From assembly GCA_037349105.1 (NCBI GenBank), contig JAYJMM010000028.1, forward strand, positions 1,116,001 to 1,180,000: 64,000 nucleotides of DNA, read 5' to 3'. Position numbers and translations under genes: made by a program. This document shows positions 33,201-45,200 of the stretch, piece after piece. The first letter of the stretch is position 1. Each line of letters starts with the position of its first letter. The notes beneath the pieces are model-generated. The model was not told where the DNA came from. It did no database searches and saw nothing but the letters and a program-made list of their open reading frames with translations. This DNA is from Limnomonas spitsbergensis (lineage: Eukaryota; Chlorophyta; Chlorophyceae; Chlamydomonadales).

Positions 33201-36200
33201 GCATAGATGTTTCGTGCACTTCATGAGTGCAGTGCGTAGCTCTGCATGTTGCTGAGCCTTCACATCCAGCAATTATGCATCGAAATTTTAATGCTCCATG
33301 CACTGTGTGCTTTGCTGTCTAAATTTGCACAAAAGCCTTCATATCATTTCTGGAGGGTTCCTGAGCGCATCTGGAAAAGTACCACGGACAGCAGCCAATG
33401 CTCTTCTCTACATGCTTACTTTTGCTCGCCCATGTGTTGCGCGCCACTGCCTTTGTTCCTGCACCTCTTGGCTGCGAGGCGCATCACCAGCGATCCGCCT
33501 TGTTCTGCGCGCCCCACTGTGTTGAGCACATTGCCTTCAATCAAATGCATCCGTGTGCCGTCTGGCCTGACTCTGTGGTGCATGATGCCCCCTTGCAGAC
33601 GCCCTACCCCCCCAACCCGCCTTCCCCGCCGAGGCCGCCGCCGCCACCAAGCCCTCCTGAATGGCCGGAGCGACCCCCGCCTCCGAGCCCGCCGCCGCCG
33701 CCGCCGTCCCCGTCGCCTCCCAGCCCCTCACCTCCTCCCAGACCGCCGCCACCAACTCCCCCCTTGCCGCCGGTGCCCCCCTCGCCACCGCCCCCCCCCG
33801 TCTATTCGGCAGGCGGCTCCCAGTATGCCTACCCTATCCTGCAGACTGTCAATGGGAACACATATGGCCTGATTAATGAAGGCATGACCTGGGACGTGGG
33901 GCGGACACAGTGCCAGCAGTATGGTGGTGATGTCGCCTGGTTCGGTACGGCCTTGGACTACCTGAACGTGATGGCAGCCTACGCCCCAGTGTTCACCTAC
34001 TACGACACCAACGACCTGACAGTGCGGCAGGTGACCTGCTTCTGCAGATCCTGCCGCCATTTGGCCGCTAGAGGGGATTGCGTTACGCGCAGCTCGAGTG
34101 TAACCTGAATTTCTGCAAGCTTGATCACTTTTATCCCCATGTCCTTGCATCTCTTCCACCCACTGTGTTCTTTCCCGCTGAAAGATCTTGCCTCCCCCTT
34201 CCCGCTTGGACCTAGGTATGGCTGGGTGGGACTGACTCAGACACCCCAGGCTGGTGGTACTGGGCGGCTACAAACGAGAGCCCAGACATCGAGGGGGAGT
34301 TCAACCTCTGGTCCCCTGACTCGACCAAGACAACTGTCGGCGCCTCTGGACTCAGCAAAAAGTGCCTTGCATCGGACGTTGGGTACAATGTGTCTAGCGG
34401 TGTGTGAAGGGGTTCTGATCAGGGAGCTGGTGGGGGCTGGACCGAGGCTAGGTTGAGCACATGAGCCCGTACCTTATGAGGAGTTTGGGAGGTCTAATGC
34501 AAAGTGTGGGATTTAATCAAAGGCTCAGGCTGAGGAATGTCAGGAATTTTTCCACAGAACTCATGTCTTGTCAAAAGGTACTGCGTACAGAAATCAAATT
34601 TTCTGCATCGCATGAAGATCATTGCTACACATGCAGGTCAGGGACATATTCTTAACTGGAGCATTGGAACCTCTATGACGATTTGAGCAGTCTTTGCTCC
34701 GCGTCCCTTCCCATTCCTCTTGGTCACCCTTGCATGCTGCCCTCCTGCAGGCAATGTGACCAGCGACGGTGCCTTGGTGGACCTGGATTGTTTGCGGAGC
34801 CACTGGGTGCTTTGCCGCTCCTTGACCGCGGGTTCGTTCTACGCGCCGCCGCCGTCACCCAGTCCGCCGTTGCCGCCGTCACCTCCTCCCTCTCCCTGGC
34901 CTTCCCCCCCTTCCCCTGATCCCCCCATGCCCTCCCCTCCCCCTTCATCCTCCCCCCCATCATTGCCCACGGCGCCCCCCGGCGGATGGCCACCAGATCC
35001 CCCCTCGCCCTGGCCTCCTGAGCCCAGTCCCCCGCTCCCTCCCTTGCCACCTGAGCCCAGTCCCCCGTTTCCACCTTCCCCGCCTCTGCCAGACCCTCCC
35101 TCCCCCTCTCCGCCGGTCCCACCCCTACCCCCTTCGCCCCCTATCCCGCCGCCCAACCCACCACCACCGATCACCCAAGTGGCCTCTGTGACGCAAGGCG
35201 ACTACACCTACACGCTGTACTTTACAGGCCTTGACTTCACCGCCGCAGAGGCTATATGTAGGACCTCTGGCGGGCACTTGGCCTCCTTCTCATCAAAGGT
35301 CGATTACGATGCCGTTACTGCCGCTGTTGCATCACACTTTACCGCCTCTTCAGAGTTTGGGCCCGTGTTGTGGATTGGTCTGGTGCAGGCCTCGCCCGGC
35401 GTCTGGGTCTGGATTGATGGCAGCCGCGTCACTTGGGTGGGCTTCGGCGAGGTGGACTTCTTCTCGCACAACAACTCGGTGGCACGGTCATGCGGCGCTG
35501 TATACTTTCAGCGGAACAGCGACTGGGTCAACACCGAGTGCACGGAGTTCTGGCCGTTCCTATGCAAAGACCTGGCCACCCTGCCGCCGCCATCGCCGCC
35601 TTCGTTTGGGACATTTGGGGTCGCGTACCCGCCTCCGCCTCCGCCGCCTGCATATGGCTCGGGCGCGGCACACCTACAGTACAGGTTCATCGTTGGGCAG
35701 TATGACTACCTGCTGGACCTGGACGTGCGCACGTACAGCGAGGCTGAGAGGTTCTGCTCCAGCAAGCTTCCAGGCAGCTTCCTGGCTTCGTTCCCAAGCT
35801 CATGGGACTTTGAGGAGGTGGCGGCACTGGTGCACGCATACCTCGCCACGGCGTCAGGTGCTCTCGCATCTTCCTCTCCACCTCCGGCCTCGTCGCAGGC
35901 GCCCGCCCCTCCAGCGAATGCCAATGCACCTCCCATTGGCAGCCTGCCATCATCCGCCTCAGCGGCCGCGTTCTGGCTTGGCTACTTTTACGACGGTACC
36001 ACCGGCTGGGCCTCAACGACTGCCACGTCATTCACATACTACCCCACGTCTGCATACGTGCAGCCCAACCCTACTCGTGCTTGCATTGCTTCAGAGCCAA
36101 GCGCAAGCTACGCTTGGTACCCGCACTTCTGCTTTGAGTCCTTGCCCTACTTGTGTCAGGCACCGCTGTCGACCTCGTCGCCTCCGCCAGGCCTCCCACC

Positions 36201-39200
36201 TCGGCCACCCGGAACAGCCCCACCGCCGTCCCCCGCATCGCCTGCGTCCACTGCCTTTGTTGAAGTGGACATGTACCGCTACGAGCTGTATGGCGCTTCC
36301 TCGCTGACCTGGCAGGCCGCGGACGATAGCTGCCAGTCTGTGGGCGGCTTCCTGGCCAGCTTCCACAGCGGCGGGGAGTATGAGGCTGCCATGGTTTTGG
36401 GCGGATTGCTGACAAGTCTGGGTAACCAGATGGCCTGGATTGGACTGCATGACCAGGTTGCGCAGGGCGTCTTCCGCTGGTCCGATCATGGCCCAGTGCA
36501 ATATACGCGCTGGGATGAGGCGTATGTGCAAGACACCAGCGGCCACAGCTGCACACTTGTAGACAGCGCCTGGGGCGGGACGTGGGCCGCCGCGGACTGC
36601 CTGGATACTAAGCCATACATCTGTAAGTTCCCTCTACAGGAGGGCACCGCGGTGCCGCCTTCGCCCCCCCCCGGAACAGCCACTTCGCCACCACCGCCGG
36701 GCTTCTACGAAGATACGCCTACCAACTACACGTACGCGGCGCAGTCATATTCATACGATGGCATTCACGAGTTTCTGCTGTTCGCCGAGACTGAGACGTG
36801 GGAGGACGCTGCTGACATATGCCTGCGCAACCAGGCAAACCTTGCCTTTTTTGACAGCCTCAACGAGTGGCAGGCAGTCTCGGCATACTTCACCGCGTTC
36901 GCCAATGCGACGCCGACTGCATCGCTGTGGGTGGGCCTGCAGGCGCTTGCCAGTGGCGGCGACAACTTCACCTGGAGCTCGGACCATGCCTCACCGACGT
37001 TTTCGGCATGGAACCCGCCCGGCTGCCCTGAAAGTGCTGTGCTGCAGCCTGACAATTGGGGCGGCGACCAGGCATGTGTGTCTGCATCCTTCCGGACGTG
37101 TGCCAGATGGGATGACCGCTCCTGTTTCTGGAAGATGCCCTTCTTGTGCAAGGCTAACCCCGCACCGCCTCCACCGCCACCCCCGCCCTACCCCCCTTCT
37201 CAGCCGCCTAAGCCCCCGCTCGCACCCAGCGATGCCAATGACTTCTACTCGTACAACCAAATTCCGCGGCCACCCATCGATCCTCCTCCTCCACATTCAC
37301 CCCCGCCCTACCCTCCTATGCCCCCACCTGTATCTCCCCCGCCCCCATTTCCAGACCCACCTTCCCCCCCCCCTCCACCCCCAAGCCCTGAGCCCCCCCC
37401 AGACTCAAATCCCCCTCCTCCCCCTCCTCCCCCACCCCCTCCCCCAACTTACTCTCCACCTCTGCCTCCGTCACCGTCACCATCCCCCCATTCTCCTCCC
37501 CCTCCACCCCCTCCACCTCCACCTCCTACCCCTGCTGCACCATACCCCCCCCCTCCCCCTCCCCCTCCTCCTCCTCCATACCCTGTCGCCCCTACTACCA
37601 CCTACCCTCCTCCTCCTCCCCCTCCACCACCTCCACCACCTCCGAGTAACCCAGCATCACCACCTCCTTTACCCTCCCCTCCCCCTCATCCCCCTCCTCC
37701 CCCCCCTCCTCCTCCTCCCCCACCCATTCCTGCTGCACCCTATCCTCCTCCTCCGCCGCCTCCCCCTCCGCCGCCAAATCAACCCCCTCTTCCTACTATT
37801 GTGCATCATTTCTACTCTCCTCCACCTCCTCCCCCCCCGCCGCCACCTCCGTTATACTCCCTACCATTGCCTCCATTATCCTCCCCTCCCCCTCACTCCC
37901 CTCCTCCCCCCCCCCCTCCCCCTCCTCCACCCACACCTGCCGCACCATACCCTCCTCCCCCTCCTCCCCCCCCCCCTCCACCAACACCCAGTGCACCTTC
38001 GGCCGGGTACCCTCCACCTCCACCACCTCCTCCCCCCCCGCCTCCATATACTTCGCCACCTCTGCCTCCGTCACCATTCCCCTCCCCCCATTCCCCTCCA
38101 CCTCCACCTCCTCCCCCTCCCCCTCCCACCCCTGCTGCACCATACCCCCCCCCTCCCCCTCCCCCTCCTCCTCCTCCATACCCTGCAAACCCTACTACCA
38201 CCTACCCTCCTCCTCCCCCCCCTCCCCCACCTCCACCGCCTCCAGATAACCCAACACTACCACCTCCATCACCCTCCCCTCCCCCTCATTCCCCTCCTCC
38301 CCCCCCTCCTCCCCCTCCACCACCCACTCCTGCTGCACCCTATCCTCCTCCCCCTCCGCCTCCCCCCCCCCCGCCAAATCAACCGCCCCTTCCCACCACT
38401 GTGCATCATTTCTACCCCCCTCCTCCCCCTCCCCCCCCTCCGCCTCCTACACTATACTCCCCACCATTGCCTCCATCACCCTCCCCTCCCCCTCACTCCC
38501 CTCCACCACCCCCTCCTCCCCCTCCACCACCCACACCTGCGGCACCATACCCTCCTCCCCCTCCTCCCCCCCCCCCTCCACCAACACCCAGTGCACCTTC
38601 GGCCGGGTACCCTCCACCTCCTCCTCCTCCTCCCCCCCCGCCTCCATATAATTCTCCACCTCTGCCTCCATCACCGTCACCCTCCCCCCATTCCCCTCCC
38701 CCTCCACCTCCTCCACCTCCACCTCCCACCCCTGCTGCACCATACCCCCCCCCTCCCCCTCCCCCTCCTCCCCCTCCATTCCCTGTCATGCCTTCTACTG
38801 CCTACCCCCCTCCGCCCCCCCCTCCCCCACCTCCACCGCCTCCAGATAGCCCAGCATCACCACCTCCTTCACCCTCCCCTCCCCCTCATTCCCCTCCTCC
38901 CCCCCCTCCTCCCCCTCCACCACCCACTCCTGCTACACCCTATCCACCTCCTCCTCCGCCTCCCCCTCCGCCGCCAAGTAAACCCCCTCTTCCAACTATT
39001 GTGCATCATTTCTACCCACCTCCTCCTCCTCCCCCCCCGCCACCACCTCCGGTATACTCCCCACCATTGCCTCCTTCACCGTTCCCTCCCCCTCACTCCC
39101 CTCCACCACCCCCTCCTCCCCCTCCACCACCCACACCTGTTGCACCATACCCTCCTCCCCCTCCTCCCCCCCCCCCTCCACCAGCACCCAGTGCACCTTC

Positions 39201-42200
39201 GGCCGGGTACCCTCCACCTCCACCTCCTCCTCCCCCCCCGCCTCCATATAATTCTCCACCTCTGCCTTCATCACCGTCACCCTCCCCCCATTCCCCTCCC
39301 CCTCCACCTCCTCCACCTCCACCTCCCACCCCTGCTGCACCATACCCCCCCCCTCCCCCTCCCCCTCCTCCCCCTCCATTCCCTGCCATCCCTTCTACTG
39401 CCTACCCCCCTCCGCCCCCCCCTCCCCCACCTCCACCGCCTCCAGATAGCCCAGCATCACCACCTCCTTCACCCTCCCCTCCCCCTCATTTCCCTCCTCC
39501 CCCCCCTCCTCCTCCTCCACCACCCACTCCTGCTACACCCTATCCACCTCCTCCTCCGCCTCCCCCCCCCCCGCCAAATCAACCCCCTCTTCCAACTATT
39601 GTGCATCATTTCTACCCCCCTCCTCCTCCTCCCCCCCCGCCACCACCTCCAGTATACTCCCCACCATTGCCTCCTTCACCGTTCCCTCCCCCTCACTCCC
39701 CTCCACCACCCCCTCCTCCCCCTCCACCACCCACACCTGCGGCACCATACCCTCCTCCCCCTCCTCCCCCCCCCCCTCCACCAACACCCAGTGCACCTTC
39801 GGCCGGGTACCCTCCACCTCCACCTCCTCCTCCCCCCCCGCCTCCATATAATTCTCCACCTCTGCCTCCATCACCGTCACCCTCCCCCCATTCCCCTCCC
39901 CCTCCACCTCCTCCACCTCCACCTCCCACCCCTGCTGCACCATACCCCCCCCCTCCCCCTCCCCCTCCTCCCCCTCCATTCCCTGCCATCCCTTCTACTG
40001 CCTACCCCCCTCCGCCCCCCCCTCCCCCACCTCCACCGCCTCCAGATAGCCCAGCATCACCACCTCCTTCACCCTCCCCTCCCCCTCATTCCCCTCCTCC
40101 CCCCCCTCCTCCTCCTCCACCACCCACTCCTGCTGCACCCTATCCACCTCCTCCTCCGCCTCCCCCCCCCCCGCCAAATCAACCCCCTCTTCCAACTATT
40201 GTGCATCATTTCTACCCACCTCCTCCTCCTCCCCCCCCGCCACCACCTCCAGTATACTCCCCACCATTGCCTCCTTCACCCTCCCCTCCCCCTCACTCCC
40301 CTCCACCACCCCCTCCTCCCCCTCCACCACCCACACCTGTTGCACCATACCCTCCTCCCCCTCCTCCCCCCCCCCCTCCACCAGCACCCAGTGCACCTTC
40401 GGCCGGGTACCCTCCACCTCCTCCTCCTCCTCCCCCCCCGCCTCCATATAAATCTCCACCTCTGCCTCCATCACCGTCACCCTCCCCCCATTCCCCTCCC
40501 CCTCCACCTCCTCCACCTCCACCTCCCACCCCTGCTGCACCATACCCCCCCCCTCCCCCTCCACCTCCTCCCCCTCCATTCCCTGCCATCCCTTCTACTG
40601 CCTACCCCCCTCCGCCCCCCCCTCCCCCCCCTCCACCGCCTCCGGATACTTCACCACTGCCTCCTTCACCATCCCCTCCCCCTCATTCTCCTCCTCCCCC
40701 CCCTCCTCCCCCTCCACCACCCACTCCTGCTGCACCCTATCCTCCGCCTCCACCGCCTCCCCCTCCGCCGCCAAATCAACCCCCTCTTCCAACTATTGTG
40801 CATCATTTCTACCCACCTCCTCCTCCTCCCCCCCCCCCTCCACCTCCTCCAGATTTCTTGCCACCACTGCCTCCGTCTCCGTTCCCTCCACCTAATTCCC
40901 CTCCCCCTCCACCTCCCCCCCCCCCGCCGCCCACACCCGCCGCACCATACCCCCCTCCCCCCCCCCCCCCTCCTCCTCCTCCTAGTGTTCAACCTGAGGG
41001 CCCATCTGCCCCTCCCCCTCCTCCTCCTCCCCCACCACCTCCTCATCCTCCTCTCCCACCTCCTCCCTCACCCTCACCCCCCCATTCTCCTCCCCCACCA
41101 CCTCCACCACCTCCACCGCCAGCTCCTGCACTACTAGACCCTCCCCCTCCCCCCCCCCCTCCACCACCACCTACCCCAGGTCATCCTGATCCTGCGGCTC
41201 CTCCTCCTCCTCCTCCTCCCCCTCCCCCTCCTCCCCCTCATTACTCTCCCCCACCTCCCCCCTCACGGCCTCCTTTCACCCCCCCTCCCCCTCCTCCACC
41301 CCCTCCCCCACCTACACCAGCTGCTCCCTATCCTCCTCCCCCGCCTCCACCGCCTCCACCCCCCACTGCACCATCTCCCCCACAAGTAGACTCATCAAAT
41401 GCCCCAGCTGCTCCTCCCCCCCCGCCTCCCCCCCCTCCACCTCCCCCACAGCCCCCACCTTTCTACTCCCCTCCCCCTCCCCCTCCTGCCCCCCCTCCCC
41501 CCCCCCCCCCTCCTCCCCCTCCACCTCCCACGCCTGCAGCACCTCACCCTCCTCCCCCTCCGCCTCCCCCGCCTCCTCCCTCAGTTCCCCCGACTTCTCC
41601 TAGATTCCCTCCTCCTCCTCCCCCCCCCTCCTCCTCCCCCTCCCTCACCCCTCTCTCCCTCACCCCCTCCTGTTGCCCCATACCTCCCCCCCCCCACCTC
41701 CTCCTCCACCCCCCCCACCTGAACCGCATGCTCCGCAGACTCCTCCTTTGCCTCCTCCGCCTCCTCCGCCTCCCCCACCTCCCCCTCCAGAGGCCCCCCC
41801 TCTTCCTTTACCGCCTCCACCTTGGGTACCCCCTGTGCCCCCTCCCCCCCCTCCCCCGCCTCCAAGCCCTCCTCCCCCTCCCCCCCCCAGACCCCCCTCC
41901 TCCTCCCCCTGAGCTGCCTCCCCCGCCTCCCCCTCCCCCCCCCGCCTCCCCCGCCCGACTTCCCTCCCCACGAGGCCCCAGCTGCACCGATGTCTCCGCC
42001 CGCAACCAACATCACGACGTTGCTTGTCGATGGCACCCTGACGCTGGAGCAAGCCACAGCGGCGGCAGTGGCGGCGGCAGTCAAGACCAGCATTATTCCA
42101 CAGGTGGTGGTCAGCACTCTGAACAACCGCCCGGCTCTGAACACCCCGATCACGATATACACGCCCGTGCCCGTTGTTGTGTCCTCGCTGCTTGTCACGA

Positions 42201-45200
42201 TCGACCCCTCGGCCCTGCCCCTGAGCCAGGCAAGGGCGCAGGCATTTGCAAGGACGTACATCCAGACGTTCCCACCCATCAGTTTCCGAGGGGTGATGCG
42301 TGTGCAGACATTCACAGTTGTGTACTTCAATCAGCTTGTCGACCGACCAAACCCGCCATCCCCGCACCCGCCGCCGCTGCCCCGCCGCTCCCTACTTGAG
42401 GATCCTGCCATGCTCAGCCCCTCCGCATCCTCAGCCTGGCGGAACTCCCTATACGATGGGCTGAACGCCTCGACGGCGATACCAGGGGTGTGGGGTCACG
42501 ACTCCTCCAACGGCTCCGCCCACACAGTGGACCGCGGCGCCTGGTCCACTGCCCGCAGTCTTACCGCCTTGGGCATTGTGCGCTCCCACCGCGTGCTGTC
42601 CTTGTCTGATGGGGCGCCTCAAGGGCTGGAGGTGCTCACCATGGATGCCCCTTCTGGCCCTCTGGACCTGGCAGACCCTTGTGGCTGGAGCCTGGAGGCT
42701 GAGCGAGACCAGCGCTCGCGCCGCCTGCACACCCGTGCAGCAATATCGAATGGGGCCGATCTTCCAACGCAGCAGGAGCTGGTGGGTCATCTCGCTGTGG
42801 GCCACCCGCTGCTTGAGGACACGGACATTGGCACGGCAGAGCATCAGCTGCCCGCATACTCGCGCACCGATGGCGATTTGCTGCTGGACTACACCGCACA
42901 GGTGCCTGGTCACGGCAGGCGGCTGCAGCAGCTGGCCACCTACACCAACCTGCTTAAGCTGACCAGCGTGACTGTCTTCCCCAACGGGACGCTTTCGGTG
43001 AGTGTCCAATCATCCCTGGAAGCTGGACGATGATGCCTTATACATGTTTCCCCACACATATGTGTTCGCCCTGCTTCACCTTATATTCAAGTTTTTGTAT
43101 GCTTGTGACTGCTTGACCCTCTCACGCCCACCCTGTTTCCCAGGTTCCGCGTGCCGTCCTCAATATGACAATCTACAGCCAGTATGTGGATCAGGGGACC
43201 ATAAACCGCAACTTGGGCTCCCTCAACTTTGCCTTGGCTATGATCAAGAATGGGTTTCCAGTGGCAAGCACAGTGCTGGTGAAGACAACGCCCAGCACGC
43301 TTTATGTGTACACGGGTGCGTGGCTGAGCAATCAGCAGGACAGGTTTCTAACAGCTAGTGTTTCTTTTTTTGCTACAAGTCCACCTTGAGCAAGCCGCTC
43401 TACAGCCCAAATCTGGACCAGCTAGTGACTGGTGGCCACAGCAGCATGGTTGGCCGGAAATGGGGTCGGCGGCCAGAGGACGGAGTGTAGCCGACATTTA
43501 GTTTTGTCACGAATAAAGAAACACTGCAAGCAGCTCGGTTGGTGCATGCATCGCAAGTCGTTTATATATTCCATCCAGTTTCACCTGAGTGCCTGTACCC
43601 CCTCCCTCCCCACATCACCCCTCTAGGCCGCCTCAACGCTTCTGACATCGTGCCCCCCGTGTTGAGCATGATCGGCCTTTCGGTGGTGTATGTGGCTCAG
43701 TTCGCCTCTTACTCTGACCTGGGTGCCACCGCCTCCGACAGCCTCGATGGAAATATTCCCAGGTCAGTGTGCCATGCAGCATGCGTCCACACCATGGGTA
43801 ACAAGCCGATCAATCGCCTTTGATGACCATGCGCACTGTCTCTCGGCCAGTTCGAAACTATGGAATATGACTGGTGCATCCCCTTTGCCCAGGATGTACG
43901 TGTATGCCTGGGGCCTGCCCATCAACACCTCTGCTGTTGGGACCACAAGCATCATGTACGGGGCATGGGACTACGCCGGCAATGCAGCTGCGGCGCTCAA
44001 CCGCACCATCATCGTGTATGACCCATGCGTGACCACTGGCGAGGTAATGTGTGTGGAGACGCGGAAGTGCTCCGTGCTCAACAGCTGTAGCCGCGACGCG
44101 GTGCTGCTGCTGGCTGACCTGGTCCCCGTGGCCTCCAAGGTCACGGATAGCAGCCAGCCTGTGTACGGCAACGCCGCTCAGGAGGTGTTTGACTCCGTGG
44201 CGCCCGTCATCGTATTGCTGCCGCTCAATTCAACGCGATTTATCACGGCCGATGGGCAGCTCAACGGCATCATCACAAATGTGACGGTGCTCGCCGGTTC
44301 AAAATACACTGAACCAGGTGGGCAATCCTTGCGGAGGTGGAGCGACGGAAAACATGGGTGTTTAGTTCATGATTGGGGCATGTGCTGCGCAAGGGGCTCT
44401 ACTGTTTGGGAGTGATGTTCCTTTTCCTTGCCTGCTCAGCCGCTCACCACATCCTCTCATGTCTCCTGCGTGTCCTGTTCGCAGGCTTTCTCGCCACAGA
44501 CAACATCGACACCTTCATCATGGCACGTGTCACATCACGTGGCCACGAAATCATTGACACCACGAGGCCCACTCTGCCAGACACACCCTACATTGTTAGC
44601 TTCAACGTTCGCGACTTTTCTGGTAAGGACTGGCAGACAGCTGGTGACGCATATCACGTCTTGTTTGCTGAGGGGGGCCAGCGGTGTTGCTCAGGGTAAA
44701 CAGACCTACCTGTCCTTACCAGAAGAAACCGACAAACAAACACAAGCGCATGTGCCTCAGCCTCAGCGCCCGCCCTCCCTGGCACCTGGTCCCACCTTGC
44801 AGGCAACACCGCCCTGTCCAAGTACCGACTGGTGTATGTCCAGTGCCCGGTGTCACAGTCTACGTGCCTTGACGTCATGACCGATAACCTCTACTGTGCT
44901 GACAGCTGCGGGCTGGAGCCGCCCAGCCTGGTGGTCCAAAGTGCAAACCACCCGCCCACCATCAACCTGCTTGGGGGGAGCAAGTATGAGATTGCATACG
45001 GGACGGCTTGGGGGGTGAGTGCAGGGAGATGGAAAGGGCCACCCGCCACTGCCAGGTGAAGGGGGGGAAACCTAGGAGTGGGTACCAATTGTGTTTCTAT
45101 GGTGCTTGTCATGTGCATCTGCTGCTGGACCTGGCTGCTGCTGATACTTGCCGCCGCTCCCAACTCTGCTGCTGCTGCCTTGTTTCCAGGCATGCCCTAC

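Noticed and set aside
35231..36307. 358-residue Arg/Pro-rich plus-strand frame
   Set aside because: Out-of-frame reading of the C-type lectin-like domains.
38493..40589. Repeated 98-residue Gly-rich minus-strand frames
   Set aside because: Antisense of the 600-bp repeat; looks like a glycine-rich protein only because of base composition.
36758..41137. 1,459-residue plus-strand frame rich in Leu/His/Pro over the poly-Pro stalk
   Set aside because: It is the +1 shadow of the CCT/CCA repeats; the overlapping frame carries the lectin domains and links correctly to neighbouring exons.
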